64,000 bases of DNA from Kroppenstedtia eburnea. Lineage in GTDB: Bacteria > Bacillota > Bacilli > Thermoactinomycetales > DSM-45169. Positions 26,688-36,534 of the stretch are shown piece after piece (the stretch's first letter is position 1; every line of letters begins with the position of its first letter). The notes under the pieces are model-generated. The model worked only from the letters and a program-made list of their open reading frames with translations, was not told the DNA's origin and searched no databases. The stretch spans positions 1,054,001 through 1,118,000 of the forward strand of contig NZ_CP048103.1 in the NCBI RefSeq assembly GCF_013282215.1, written 5' to 3'. The position numbers were made by a program, and so were the translations under genes.

Positions 26688-28269
26688 TCAATGTATATCT
26701 CGGTTGCGGTAGCCGATGAAACCGATCGCTGTGCATCCGACAGCAGTCAGGAGCAAACCGATCGTCGTCACCCAGTCCATTTCTTCAACCGGTACTTTGG
26801 TTACGTAACCGAAGGGGGTGAGTTTAGCCATCCAATCAGGGAATTGCAACAGCCCGCCTAAATAAACGACGACAAATGAATATAACAAATAGATCCACGT
26901 CACACCCGTCAACTTCGGTGCGAAACCGATCAATAAAACTGTTACGCCCATCATGACGAGCATCGCCGGTAGATAAACCATCCCCGCTTCATAAAATGTG
27001 CGCAAAGAGATCTCTTTTTCCATCATCGCCGTGCCAACGCCGCCGAGTCCGATCACAGTCAGTGACATCATGGTGAGTGCAATGATACAAGCGAGCAGGG
27101 TCGCACTGCCAAGCAGACGTGTACGGGAAACAGGGCGACCCAATAAATGGTCCAACCGGCCTTTATTCTCTTCACCTTTAATCTTTAAGACTGCCAAGAT
27201 AACAGGAACGGTGGAAACCATCGCCAACACCGACAGAATCTTCGTCACGAACGTCATCGTCAGTGATGCGCCGTTTGTCTGCATCATTTGAGCGATCATC
27301 TCATTTTTTCCAAAAAAGGATTCAATGTCCCCGAGAACGGAACCGTATGAGGCACCCAATAAACATAATCCAACTGCCCACGACATGAGCGCTGTTCGCT
27401 GTAACCGAGCCAACAGTCCGACAGGGCCTTGCAAAAACTGAGATGCATGCATGCGCCCTTTTTTGTGTGGCAATAATCCCGCACCCAGGTCACGCTTTTG
27501 ATGTAAATAAAACGCAAGGATCATGAAGAAAACGGCGCTGGCAGTCAATATGAGAAGCGGCCACCATTCATTTTGAACATATACTTTCGTTATTGTGGCC
27601 AGTCCGAGGGGGGATCCGGCTGTTAACACTTCCTGCGGCACGAAGCACATACGAGACACCCAGGAAAGCGAAGGATAAACCGATCGTACCGCGCACATGG
27701 TCTGACAATTGTGCAAACAAAGCGGTGACAGCTGCGAAGAAGATGCCCACGGCACCCAGTGCAGCTCCGTATAAGAGGGAGCCTTCCAAATCGAGACTTT
27801 CGATGCGAAGAGCGTACAATCCGCAACCGATGACAAGGGCTGACAAGCCATTCACACATACACAGATGATCATCGTTGCCGCCATGTTGGTTAATCGTCC
27901 CAATGGCAACGCGAGCAGCAGTTCCATGGTGCCGCTCTCTTCATCAGCACGCAGATGGCGGGCGACGAGCAAAATATTCATCACTGCGGCCGCAATCGCT
28001 GTAAACAGCAACATTTGATGGGCCATCATGGCGCCAATCGTATAATTAGCAAGACCGTATCCTTTGCCGACCATCGCTGTCATCGCCGGATTTTTCATCG
28101 TTTCGGCCATGCCTTGCCGCTCCACATCCGTCGCATATAAGTTTGCAAAAGAGATCGCGACTAACCATGTGAAGGTAGCCAGTGCAAAGATCCAAATAAG
28201 GATCCGAAGACGGTCACGCTTCAAGATGAAACGCGACATCGTTCCCGTGTGGGCGTATGGTCCTTTCAT
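26688..28269 (-). pseudogene. ABC-2 type exporter permease, frameshifted
   Basis: Two overlapping frames together give one roughly 525-residue, about 12-span exporter permease. The N-terminal part (28269 to about 27615, ending RAAGSVNS) runs into the C-terminal part (from SPLGLATITKVYVQNEWWP to stop 26688). The break coincides with a run of six G at 27608-27613 (C on the coding strand), so a one-base indel explains it. It could be a true pseudogene, slippage-corrected expression or a sequencing error. The reconstructed protein resembles two-fold permeases of antibiotic/polyketide exporters. The start overlaps the ATPase stop by 4 nt. Confidence 0.8.
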
Positions 28270-29156
28270 CTTTGCTTACTCCCTTCGTAATGACGCATGA
28301 ACAGATCTTCCAACGTCGGCTGGGCACTTTCGAGTGAGGTGACGCCGAAGGTACTGACGTATTGAATGACAGATGCGAGATGTTCGGTATCCACTTGGAA
28401 AGTGACCACATCGCCATCTTTGACCACTTCGTGCACGCCTGGTTGTTGTTCCAACTGAAGGGGTGGTTTCACCGTTGTCATGGTTAAGTTGGTTCGCGTT
28501 AAATGTCGCATTTCTTGCAGTGTGCCGGATTCAATGATTTCACCCTGACGAATGATGCCGATCCGGTCACAGAGCCGCTCTACTTCTGACAAAATATGAC
28601 TGGATAGCAATATGCTCTTGCCACGGGACTTCGCCTTGAGGACACATTCTTGGAATGTGCGTTCCATCAACGGATCGAGACCCGAGGTCGGTTCGTCCAA
28701 AATATACAAATCCGCCTCTGATGCAAAGGCAGAGATGAGCGCCACTTTTTGTCGGTTCCCTTTGGAGTAGGTGCGGCATTTTTTTGATACGTCCAAAGCG
28801 AATTGATCAATGAGTATACGTTCTCTCGCTTTGCTATACTGCTTCTTCATCGAGGCGAATAAATCGATCACTTCGCCCCCCGTTAAGTTGGGCCAAAGAT
28901 TCACCTCTCCCGGCACGTAGGCCAATCTTTCGTGAATCGCAACCGCATCCCGCCAAACGTCGCGTCCAAAAATCGTCGCTGTGCCGGAGGTCGCTCTTAA
29001 CATGCCGAGTAAAATGCGAATCGTGGTCGATTTCCCAGCACCGTTCGGCCCGATAAACCCATACACTTCGCCTTCTTCCACTTCTAAATTCACGCCTTTT
29101 AACGCTGTTGCCTTGCCAAACGCCTTCACAAGATTATTCGTTTGTACAACTGACAT
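28266..29156 (-). CDS. ABC exporter ATP-binding protein
   Basis: 296 residues. Walker A GPNGAGKST near residue 40, signature YSKGNRQKV (LSGGQ equivalent), Walker B DLYILDEPTSGLDPL and an extra C-terminal regulatory domain, as in DrrA/CcmA-type drug exporter ATPases. ATG 29156 follows AGGAGGGAG. It sits between a TetR gene and the permease, all reading leftwards, so it forms a TetR-ATPase-permease cassette. The substrate is probably a toxic compound or peptide; not determined. Confidence 0.9.
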   Translation of the reverse strand: MSVVQTNNLVKAFGKATALKGVNLEVEEGEVYGFIGPNGAGKSTTIRILLGMLRATSGTATIFGRDVWRDAVAIHERLAYVPGEVNLWPNLTGGEVIDLFASMKKQYSKARERILIDQFALDVSKKCRTYSKGNRQKVALISAFASEADLYILDEPTSGLDPLMERTFQECVLKAKSRGKSILLSSHILSEVERLCDRIGIIRQGEIIESGTLQEMRHLTRTNLTMTTVKPPLQLEQQPGVHEVVKDGDVVTFQVDTEHLASVIQYVSTFGVTSLESAQPTLEDLFMRHYEGSKQR

Positions 29157-29168
29157 CGCTGCTCCCTC

Positions 29169-29789
29169 CTATGCGTAAAAGCTTGTTTTTAAAACCGCCA
29201 AATACTCATCAAACTCCTCCCAATAGGGGAGCAGGTCCATCTTGGTGATCGATTCTGCTAGAAAAGTTTGTATGAGCTGTTGTTGATACCCTTCGATTGC
29301 CCATTGAATCAGTTGCAACGCCTTTTCAACATCGATATCCTCGCGGAACAGCGTCAGATCGATGTTATCGTACAGTCTGCCTTGGACTCGCTGTTGCAGA
29401 GTAAGGATCCGTTTGTGTAAATCTTCTTTTAGCAACGTCATTTCATTCAAGAAAACACTGGCTAAAAAGGTAAACACGTGTGGATGCGCGTGATAACAAG
29501 CAAGTTTTTTCTTCGCTAAGTCGTGCATCCGATCGATAAAATCACGGTTATCCATATCGATTTTTTGCACGAATTGCTCATCGACAATTTTTAAAGCATA
29601 GTCGACTACATAATCATACAGCGTTTGTTTATTTTTAAAGTAATAAAAAAGCATCCCTTTTCCGATCTTGGCTTGTTTTACAATCTCGTTTGTCGATGCT
29701 TGCGCAAACCCTTTTTCCGCAAATTCTTGCATGGCAGCGTTCAAAATCCGTTGACGTTTTTCTTGATCCAAACTTTCGAAGGTTTTCAA
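29169..29789 (-). CDS. TetR regulator of the exporter cassette
   Basis: 206 residues; the N-terminal TetR DNA-binding domain (QRILNAAMQEFAEKGFAQAST, KGMLFYYFKNKQTLYDYV) is followed by a C-terminal ligand domain. It starts at TTG 29789 behind AAAAGGA. Two GACC-N5-GGTC palindromes lie just upstream of its start, so it should repress its own operon. The stop lies 12 bp before the ATPase start. The lower GC of this and the next two genes contrasts with the men genes on both sides. Confidence 0.87.
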   Translation of the reverse strand: MKTFESLDQEKRQRILNAAMQEFAEKGFAQASTNEIVKQAKIGKGMLFYYFKNKQTLYDYVVDYALKIVDEQFVQKIDMDNRDFIDRMHDLAKKKLACYHAHPHVFTFLASVFLNEMTLLKEDLHKRILTLQQRVQGRLYDNIDLTLFREDIDVEKALQLIQWAIEGYQQQLIQTFLAESITKMDLLPYWEEFDEYLAVLKTSFYA

Positions 29790-29813
29790 TTTCCCACATC
29801 CTTTTTATTCCTA

Positions 29814-29860
29814 GACCGCATTGGTCGACCTGAATATAACACGGATAGACCAGAGTGGTC
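29814..29860 (-). promoter_or_regulatory. Two palindromic TetR operators
   Basis: GACCGCATTGGTC (29814-29826) and GACCAGAGTGGTC (29848-29860) share GACC-N5-GGTC, with centres 34 bp apart, in the promoter region of the TetR gene. Confidence 0.65.
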
Positions 29861-29990
29861 AATAATCAGGGTGTGAATCTGTATGCCTATTTACGTCCAT
29901 CGCTGGACTTGCGTTTCCATTTCTGGGGTGGACAAGAGTTATAATAAAGGGGAAACGACACCACGATGATGGATAGAAAGGTTGTATTCC

Positions 29991-31502
29991 ATGTTGCACA
30001 GTAACGGTATGGAAATGCCCCATTGGTTGGCCAAGAGGGCCTTTTTGACACCGGAGCGGATCGCCCTCATCTGTGAAGGGGAGAAGTGGAGCTTCCGCCG
30101 CTTGGAAGAGGAAGTGGGAAGGATGGCGCGGCGGTTGACCGGATGGGGATTGAAGCAGGGAGACCGGGTGGCTTTATTGATGGGAAACGGTCTCCAAATG
30201 GTGACGCTGATCCACGCCGTCACCCGTCTCGGAGGGGTGGTGGTGCCGCTCAATACCCGTCTCGCCCCCGAAGAGATCGCCTGGCAGGTGGAAGATGCCG
30301 GGGTCCGGATGTGGGTGGTGGATACTGATCACGAGCCCAAAGCGGCGGCAGCACGGGGCTCCTGTGGAACGACGGCTTTCACCTGGGAGGAGCTCACCCG
30401 CCTCCCGGAGGAGGAGGTGGAGCTTCCTTCCCGTCTCTCACTGAATGATTTACATACGATCATGTACACTTCCGGGACGACGGGACGGCCCAAAGGGGTG
30501 ATGCTCACCTGGGGAAATCACTGGTGGAGCGCCACTTCTTCCGCCCTCAACCTGGGGCTGGATCCCGGGGACCGATGGCTGGCGGCCGTCCCTCTGTTTC
30601 ATATGAGCGGATTGTCCATTCTCATGCGGAGTCTGATCTACGGAATGACGGCAGTCATCCATCCCGCCTTTGACCCGGCCGCCGCCAACCGGAGCATCCG
30701 GGAGGAGGGAGTCAGCATCGTCTCTGTCGTCGGGACGATGCTGACCCGGATGCTGGAGGAGCTGGGAGGGGGATCTTATCCGGAGCATTTTCGGTGTATG
30801 TTGCTGGGGGGCGGCCCGGCACCGAAATCTTTGCTGGAGCGGTGTAAAGACAAAGGCGTGCCTGTCTTCCAAACCTACGGAATGACAGAGACGGCTTCCC
30901 AGATCGTCACCCTGGCCCCGGAGGACAGCCTGCGGAAGTTGGGATCGGCGGGGAAACCGCTTTTTCCGTCAGAGCTTCGGATCGTGAAGAAGGGGGTGGA
31001 TCTCCCTCCGGGGGAAGCGGGGGAGATTGCGGTTCGGGGCCCCAATGTCACCGGGGGTTATTGGAAGCGGCCCGATGCGACGATGGAGACGATCCGGGAA
31101 GGATGGCTGTACACCGGTGATCTGGGCTACCTGGACGAAGAGGGGTTTCTCTATGTATTGGACCGGCGCAGCGATTTGATCATTTCCGGCGGTGAAAACG
31201 TCTACCCGGCGGAGGTGGAAGCGGTGCTGACCGCACATCCGGCGGTGGAGGAAGCGGGGGTGACCGGTGCACCCCATGAGGTGTGGGGACAGGTGCCCAT
31301 CGGTTTTGTGCGGTTGCAGCCGGGGACAGCCACCGGAGAGGAAGAGCTGGTTCGCCACTGTCGGGAGCGGCTCGCCCGTTATAAAGTGCCGGTCCGGATC
31401 CATTTCGTGAGCCACCTCCCCAAAAACGCCTCCAACAAGCTGCTGCGCCGGGAGCTGTTGCAATTGGTTCCCAAGGAAGGGAAAGGTGGTGAGGACTTGT
31501 GA
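29991..31502 (+). CDS. menE: o-Succinylbenzoate--CoA ligase
   Basis: 503-residue acyl-adenylate-forming enzyme that makes OSB-CoA. AMP-binding signature [17 protein letters not shown] near residue 160, [38 protein letters not shown] and the C-terminal catalytic Lys in [17 protein letters not shown] 29991 is 9 nt after AGAAAGG; an in-frame TTG at 29982 is too close to that site. It overlaps menC by 4 nt. Confidence 0.93.
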   Translation: MLHSNGMEMPHWLAKRAFLTPERIALICEGEKWSFRRLEEEVGRMARRLTGWGLKQGDRVALLMGNGLQMVTLIHAVTRLGGVVVPLNTRLAPEEIAWQVEDAGVRMWVVDTDHEPKAAAARGSCGTTAFTWEELTRLPEEEVELPSRLSLNDLHTIMYTSGTTGRPKGVMLTWGNHWWSATSSALNLGLDPGDRWLAAVPLFHMSGLSILMRSLIYGMTAVIHPAFDPAAANRSIREEGVSIVSVVGTMLTRMLEELGGGSYPEHFRCMLLGGGPAPKSLLERCKDKGVPVFQTYGMTETASQIVTLAPEDSLRKLGSAGKPLFPSELRIVKKGVDLPPGEAGEIAVRGPNVTGGYWKRPDATMETIREGWLYTGDLGYLDEEGFLYVLDRRSDLIISGGENVYPAEVEAVLTAHPAVEEAGVTGAPHEVWGQVPIGFVRLQPGTATGEEELVRHCRERLARYKVPVRIHFVSHLPKNASNKLLRRELLQLVPKEGKGGEDL

Positions 31503-32605
31503 TCCTTTGTCAAGTGACATTGCATCATGTCCGAATGACTCTGAAGACCCCCTTTGCCAACAGCCTCACCACCGTGACCGATCGGGAGCTGATCTTGGTG
31601 GAGGCGGAGGATGAAGCGGGGCGGAGTGGCTGGGGGGAATGTGTCGCCTTTTCCTCCCCTTGGTACACTGAGGAGACGATCGGAACCGCCTGGCATGTGA
31701 TGAAGGATTTCCTGATCCCCCGTCTTCTCCACACCCCCTTGCAGCATCCCGGGGAAGTGCCGGAGCGGTTCCGGCCCGTCCGCCGTCACCCCATGGCCAA
31801 GGCGGCACTGGAGGGGGCGGTCTGGGATCTCTGGTGCAAGGCGCAAGGGCTCTCCCTCGCCGGAGCGCTGGGTGGGACCCGGGCCCGGATCGAAGCGGGA
31901 GTGGCTGTCGGTGCCGCCGACCCGGATTGCATGTTGGAGACGATCCGACAGCGGGTGGAGGAAGGATACCGCCGGGTGAAAGTGAAGGTGAAGCCCGGGG
32001 CGGACGTAGAGGTGCTGGAACGGATCCGGGAGGTTTTTCCCGAATTGCCGCTGATGGCTGACGCCAACTCCGCCTATACCCTGAAGGACCTGGAACACTT
32101 GAAACGGATGGATACTTTTAACCTCCTGATGATCGAACAGCCCCTGGCAGCCGATGACATCGTGGATCATGCCCGGTTGCAGGCGGAACTTGCCACGCCC
32201 ATCTGCCTGGATGAAAGTCTGCAATCCTTTGAGGATGTGCGCAAAGCATTGGAGCTGGGCAGCTGTCGCATAGTCAACGTGAAGGTGGGACGGGTCGGCG
32301 GGTTGACGGAAGCCAAGCGAATCCACGATCTCTGTCAGACCAAAGGAATCCCCCTCTGGTGTGGCGGGATGTTGGAGTCGGGGATCGCCCGCGCTCACAA
32401 TATAGCCCTCGCCTCTCTGGAAGGTTTCAATCTTCCCGGGGACATTTCCGCCTCCAATCGTTACTGGGAGCGGGATCTGATCCACCCGGAGGTGACTGTG
32501 GAGGAGGGCCGAATTGCCGTGCCTGAGGGGCCGGGGATCGGATTTGAAGTGGATCGGGAGCGGTTGCAGGCAGCCAGCCTGTATTCTCAGGTGTTTACCT
32601 GCTGA
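31499..32605 (+). CDS. menC: o-Succinylbenzoate synthase
   Basis: 368-residue enolase-superfamily enzyme that dehydrates SHCHC to OSB. The catalytic Lys pair lies in [10 protein letters not shown]. Metal ligands are in [15 protein letters not shown] and CLDESL, and the second Lys is in [14 protein letters not shown] start overlaps the menE stop by 4 nt. Together with menA, F, D, H, B and E the window encodes the pathway from chorismate to demethylmenaquinone, except for the DHNA-CoA thioesterase, which is not seen. Confidence 0.94.
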   Translation: MILCQVTLHHVRMTLKTPFANSLTTVTDRELILVEAEDEAGRSGWGECVAFSSPWYTEETIGTAWHVMKDFLIPRLLHTPLQHPGEVPERFRPVRRHPMAKAALEGAVWDLWCKAQGLSLAGALGGTRARIEAGVAVGAADPDCMLETIRQRVEEGYRRVKVKVKPGADVEVLERIREVFPELPLMADANSAYTLKDLEHLKRMDTFNLLMIEQPLAADDIVDHARLQAELATPICLDESLQSFEDVRKALELGSCRIVNVKVGRVGGLTEAKRIHDLCQTKGIPLWCGGMLESGIARAHNIALASLEGFNLPGDISASNRYWERDLIHPEVTVEEGRIAVPEGPGIGFEVDRERLQAASLYSQVFTC

Positions 32606-32632
32606 CAGCAGACCCGGGAGCTTCGTTTGAGT

Positions 32633-32659
32633 CGGGGGATGAAGATTTCCCCCGGTTTT
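32633..32659 (+). terminator. Terminator of menEC
   Basis: CGGGGGA / TCCCCCG stem followed by GTTTTC. Confidence 0.65.
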
Positions 32660-32730
32660 CCATATACACAGATTCCTGAATCAGGGTAAAATGGAGAAGA
32701 TATGATGAAAAAGTGAAAAGAGGGTCAAAG

Positions 32731-33147
32731 GTGTTCAAATCTCTGATGACCATTTCAATCTTCTCCCTGGGTGCCGGTTTTTCGGTGCAACTCATCTTGT
32801 GCGGTTTGTATGTATCGGCGGTCATGGTTCCGGAAGATCCGGCTCTGTGGTTGCTTCTTGCACTGTACACAGCTTCGGAAACATTGGGGGTGGGTGTGTT
32901 GTTGTTTGCGGGCTCCATTCCTCTTCAAGTGCTCGTATTTGGGAAAATGAAACGGGAGGATCCGGATGCTTACCCGTTGACAGCGGTGGGGATCGGAATC
33001 GGAATCTCGGTCTCCGCGGGGGTGTGGGCGGGAGATTGGGATTGGAGATTGTTTGCCCTGATGGTGCCCGCCGCCTTTTTCTTCGGGGGAATGTGGTGGA
33101 ACCGGATCGGATTGCCCCGCTTGGACGGGGATGGGATCACTGCCTGA
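32731..33147 (+). CDS. Unrecognised small membrane protein
   Basis: 138 residues with four hydrophobic segments (about 5-30, 38-65, 82-102, 108-124). No family motif I recognise. GTG 32731 has AGAGGG 6 nt upstream; a GTG at 32713 would add six residues. It stands alone between menC and a MITE and has its own terminator, so it is probably a genuine monocistronic gene. Confidence 0.6.
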   Translation: MFKSLMTISIFSLGAGFSVQLILCGLYVSAVMVPEDPALWLLLALYTASETLGVGVLLFAGSIPLQVLVFGKMKREDPDAYPLTAVGIGIGISVSAGVWAGDWDWRLFALMVPAAFFFGGMWWNRIGLPRLDGDGITA

Positions 33148-33159
33148 AAAGAGTCGGGA

Positions 33160-33187
33160 TTGCCGGGGATGAACCGGCTTTTTTTCT
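33160..33187 (+). terminator. Terminator of the small membrane protein gene
   Basis: GCCGG-N7-CCGGC stem followed by seven T. Confidence 0.75.
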
Positions 33188-33218
33188 CTTTGATGCTGTT
33201 ATTCAAATCTCTTAAACC

Positions 33219-33462
33219 CTAGAAGTATTGTGAAAAAGCCGTCATACCCATAGGGCACAAGTCGTGCCGGGGTCGCTTCGCTCCCTGGTCACGCTATGCG
33301 CTCACCAGTACAAGTCTCGCCAGGGTCACTCCATTCCCGGTCTCGCTATGCAGGGAGGGTTGGGTTTCACATGGAATGACTTTGGCTCGGAAGAACAACG
33401 GAATGGAATGTGAAACCCAATCCCGACCGTCCAAGAATGCACTAAAATCACAACTCTTCTAG
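33219..33462. repeat. MITE-like element, copy D (two hairpin units)
   Basis: 244-bp copy in the opposite orientation to copy A. Ends are CTAGAAGTATTGTGA and TCACAACTCTTCTAG. Two hairpin units, read in reverse complement, occupy about 33246-33351; the inner palindrome is at about 33356-33430. It lies in the gap between the small membrane protein and the GNAT gene. Inverse orientation and unit number (two against three) are the main differences from copy A. Confidence 0.85.
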
Positions 33463-33630
33463 GAGACAAGGCTTTCCCGGGGGGATATATTATTTTTGCG
33501 CCAATTGGGCATATTCAGTCCACCCCTATTCCATGGTGGTGGGCGGAGCGATATAATCAGGGTATGTGACGTTGAACAACCGGACACACAGCGGCAAAGA
33601 TCCGCCGTGCATCTGAAGGAAAGGGGTTCA

Positions 33631-34203
33631 GTGCCTGATAACATGTTGGAAAATCAAGACGGGAGGAGAAGGGGAAACCTCAGCCGCCAAACATTGAAGC
33701 CACGGTCCTATTGTCCGGAAACGGATGAAGGAACGGTGGTGGAGTTTTATCTGGATCTCATGCGTGGGCATTATCGCCTGTGGTCGGAATTGGTCGGGGA
33801 GCATCATGATGCCGAGCATTGGGAGCGAGTGTTGGTGAGGGAAGAGGCGGGAGAAAGATGGGCGAGGGAACTGAGGAACCGAGTTGAGGACCCGGATTCA
33901 CTCCTCTTGATCTTCACCGCGGACAGAGATGAACCCATCGGCTTTTTGCTCCTGGAGATCCAGACGGACCACCTCATCTTTTGCAAAAAGGGATTTATTC
34001 ATGGGATATTTCTGCACCCGGACTACCGGGGGCGGGGCTGGTCCAGACAGATGTTGGCTTGGGGGGAGCGCTGGTTTCACGAAAAAGGGGTGAGCCCCCG
34101 CCATGTTTATGTCATCAGCAATAATCTGGCAGCCGTCAAATTGTATGCATCCATGGGTTATCGGGTCACCGATTACCGAATGACCAAGATCGGAAACTTC
34201 TAA
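33631..34203 (+). CDS. GNAT-family acetyltransferase
   Basis: 190 residues with a GNAT core: FIHGIFLHPDYRGRGWSRQML (acetyl-CoA pyrophosphate loop, R-G-R-G-W in place of Q-G-x-G) and VISNNLAAVKLYASMGYRV near the C terminus. GTG 33631 is chosen for the AAAGGGG site just before it. The open frame runs further upstream but without a ribosome site. Substrate unknown. Proteins ending with YASMGYRVTDYRMTK are often ribosomal-protein or small-molecule acetylases. Confidence 0.78.
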   Translation: MPDNMLENQDGRRRGNLSRQTLKPRSYCPETDEGTVVEFYLDLMRGHYRLWSELVGEHHDAEHWERVLVREEAGERWARELRNRVEDPDSLLLIFTADRDEPIGFLLLEIQTDHLIFCKKGFIHGIFLHPDYRGRGWSRQMLAWGERWFHEKGVSPRHVYVISNNLAAVKLYASMGYRVTDYRMTKIGNF

Positions 34204-34276
34204 AAGGCTTTGATCGAGGGAATTCCGGGTATAATTACTTCTGTGGTCGAAATTCCAGTGGATGGAGAGAATGCCC

Positions 34277-35296
34277 ATGTCTAACTTGATCAATCGTCAG
34301 ATCCTGCTTGCAAAACGTCCCAAGGGCTGGCCTGATGACAGCACCTTTCGGTTGGTCGAATCTCCGATTCCGAACCTGGAGGACGGGGAAGTGCTGGTAC
34401 GGACCGTCTACCTTTCCGTGGATCCTTATATGCGGGGGCGGATGAACGATGCCAAGTCCTATATTCCGCCTTTTGAATTGAACGAGGTGCTGACCGGCGG
34501 AGTGGTGGGGCAAGTGGAAGAGTCAAAGCATCCCGATTTCCGGAAGGGAGATCTGGTTACCGGGATGATGGGGTGGCAGGACTTCTCCGTGGTGAAGGGG
34601 GACCACCTAAACCAGGTGGATACGACATTGGCTCCTCCCACCACCGCCTTGAGTGTGTTGGGAATGCCCGGACTTACCGCCTATTTCGGCCTGTTGGAGA
34701 TCGGTCAACCTCAGCAGGGGGAGACGGTGGTGATCTCCGGTGCCGCCGGTGCCGTCGGTTCTCTCGTGGGGCAAATCGCCAAAATCAAAGGTTGCCGTGT
34801 GGTTGGAATTGCCGGTTCGGAGGAGAAAGTCCGCTTTTTGAAAGAGGATCTGGGTTTTGATGCCGTCATCAACTATAAGACGGATCAGGTGAAGGAGGCC
34901 GTCGCAGAAGCCTGCCCCGACGGGGTGGATGTCTACTTCGACAATGTGGGTGGGGAAATCTCCGATATCGTGGTCTCCCGGATCAATAAATTTGCCCGCA
35001 TCATTCTGTGTGGGCAGATCGCTCTGTACAATCTGGAGAAAGCGGATGTGGGTCCCCGGGTCCAAACCCAGCTCCTGATCAACAGTGCGCTGATGAAAGG
35101 ATTTATTGTTGCCGATTATCAAAAGCGCTTTAAAGAAGGACTGATCCAGCTTGCCGAATGGCTGTCCCAAGGCAAGCTCCAGTATCGTGAAAACATTGTC
35201 GAGGGTCTGGAAAATGCTCCGCGGGCTTTCCAGGGGCTCTTCAAGGGCGAAAATCTCGGCAAACAGCTGGTGAAGGTATCAGAGATCAAAGGTTGA
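34277..35296 (+). CDS. yfmJ: Zinc-independent NADP-dependent oxidoreductase (YfmJ-like)
   Basis: 339 residues, the size of B. subtilis YfmJ and of leukotriene B4 dehydrogenase-type enzymes. Substrate-domain motif DPYMRGRM, nucleotide-binding AAGAVGSLVGQIAKIKGCRVVGIAGS near residues 150-175 and the DVYFDNVGGEI block. Likely reduces enones or quinones in the cytosol. ATG 34277 has GGAGAG 8 nt before it; ATG 34271 is an alternative. Strong terminator after the stop. Confidence 0.9.
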   Translation: MSNLINRQILLAKRPKGWPDDSTFRLVESPIPNLEDGEVLVRTVYLSVDPYMRGRMNDAKSYIPPFELNEVLTGGVVGQVEESKHPDFRKGDLVTGMMGWQDFSVVKGDHLNQVDTTLAPPTTALSVLGMPGLTAYFGLLEIGQPQQGETVVISGAAGAVGSLVGQIAKIKGCRVVGIAGSEEKVRFLKEDLGFDAVINYKTDQVKEAVAEACPDGVDVYFDNVGGEISDIVVSRINKFARIILCGQIALYNLEKADVGPRVQTQLLINSALMKGFIVADYQKRFKEGLIQLAEWLSQGKLQYRENIVEGLENAPRAFQGLFKGENLGKQLVKVSEIKG

Positions 35297-35309
35297 TTAT
35301 CAGGCAAGG

Positions 35310-35340
35310 AAACCCTTTCCGTAACGCGGAAAGGGTTTTT
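35310..35340 (+). terminator. Terminator of yfmJ
   Basis: CCCTTTCCG / CGGAAAGGG stem, short loop, then five T. Confidence 0.88.
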
Positions 35341-35529
35341 ATAACCTCAGAGGGATGGTTTGGAAGGTTTTTCTAATACCTTTCCCTGGCAGATGAAGGG
35401 ATCTCCACACAGACGGATGCGCCTCCAGACAATCCTCTCCGGAAGCGGTGGTTACCTGCCGAAATATGATTAAGACAACATTGTAATATTAATATCAAGC
35501 CAAGGCTGCTGATCAACCAAAAAATGGGC

Positions 35530-35637
35530 GGTTGGGGTTTTACAAGGAGTGACTTTGGCTCGTCAGAACAACGGAAGGACATGTGAAACCCCATCCCGAC
35601 CGGTCCGGCCCCAGATATAGATTTATCAGACACGCCC
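35530..35637. repeat. MITE-like element, copy F (one end only)
   Basis: Carries the shared inner palindrome (GGTTGGGGTTTTACAAGGAG... / CATGTGAAACCCCATCC) and a right end TTATCAGACACGCCC followed by TA, identical in type to copy E. The left terminal repeat is missing: upstream the sequence departs into a 30-bp stretch also found at 14751. The right end stops about 20 bp before the methyltransferase start. The remaining 5' part of this 364-bp gap (35341-35500) shows nothing I can name. Confidence 0.7.
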
Positions 35638-35660
35638 TAATCGAGAGGAGCGAGAACATC

Positions 35661-36518
35661 ATGCATGATAAGCAACATACGGAACCAGACAGCACGGCAG
35701 TACGGGTGGCGTTATGGAGAGCTTTGCATGTACAGGTCGATTCACCTCCCTATGTACTTGAAGACGAGGTCGGCCTGCGACTGGCTGCCCCAGAAGACGG
35801 ATGGCGTCAACGCCCCGACATGGACCCGGAGGGCACCAGCGGCTTCCGTGCATCCATCGTGGCCCGTGCCCGCTTCATTGAGGAACTGGTTACCGAACAG
35901 CTCAGCCAAGGCGTCACCCAGTACGTGATTCTCGGAGCCGGCCTCGACACCTTTGCTCAGCGCCGACCGGAGATCGCCTCCCGGATGCGGGTCTTCGAGG
36001 TAGACCAGCCCGTTACACAGGCTTGGAAGAGGCAACGCTTGATCGAGCTCGGCTTTGACATTCCCGAGTGGTTACGACTCGTGCCGGTCGACTTCGAAGC
36101 AGGCTGGTCCTGGTGGGAGCAACTAAAGGCTGCGGGCTTCGACGCGAGCAGGCCAGCTGTGGTGGCCTCCACAGGCGTCACTCAGTACCTCACCAAGGAC
36201 GCGATTAGGGCCACACTGCGCCAGGTGGCGACGCTGGCTCCCGGCTCCACACTGGCCATGACGTTCCTGCTGCCGCTTGAGCTCACCGAATCCGGGCTGC
36301 GCCCTGGATTTGAGGCGGCTTCGACGGGAGCGCGGGCAAGCGGCACGCCTTTCATCAGCTTCTTCACACCGTCGGAGATGCTGGCACTGGCCCGTGAGGC
36401 AGGCTTCCGAGAAGCCCGGCATGTATCCGCGACCGATCTTAACCAGCGCTATTTTACCGGCCGCACCGATGGTCTCCGGCTGCCAAGCGGAGAGGAGTTC
36501 CTGGTGGCGACTACCTAG
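35661..36518 (+). CDS. Class I SAM-dependent methyltransferase (TIGR00027-like)
   Basis: 285 residues of the leucine carboxyl methyltransferase-like family (PF04072). SAM-binding VILGAGLDTFAQRRPE near residue 90, acidic RVFEVDQPVTQAWKRQRL (ribose contact), then VPVDFEAGWSWW and ASTGVTQYL. Such enzymes are often O-methyltransferases of polyketide or antibiotic pathways, largely in actinomycetes. ATG 35661 follows GAGAGGAG. Its high GC and codon style, plus a MITE end on one side and transposon remnants on the other, suggest lateral acquisition. It has no pathway partner nearby. Confidence 0.85.
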   Translation: MHDKQHTEPDSTAVRVALWRALHVQVDSPPYVLEDEVGLRLAAPEDGWRQRPDMDPEGTSGFRASIVARARFIEELVTEQLSQGVTQYVILGAGLDTFAQRRPEIASRMRVFEVDQPVTQAWKRQRLIELGFDIPEWLRLVPVDFEAGWSWWEQLKAAGFDASRPAVVASTGVTQYLTKDAIRATLRQVATLAPGSTLAMTFLLPLELTESGLRPGFEAASTGARASGTPFISFFTPSEMLALAREAGFREARHVSATDLNQRYFTGRTDGLRLPSGEEFLVATT

Positions 36519-36534
36519 AGTCGAGATTTATAAA

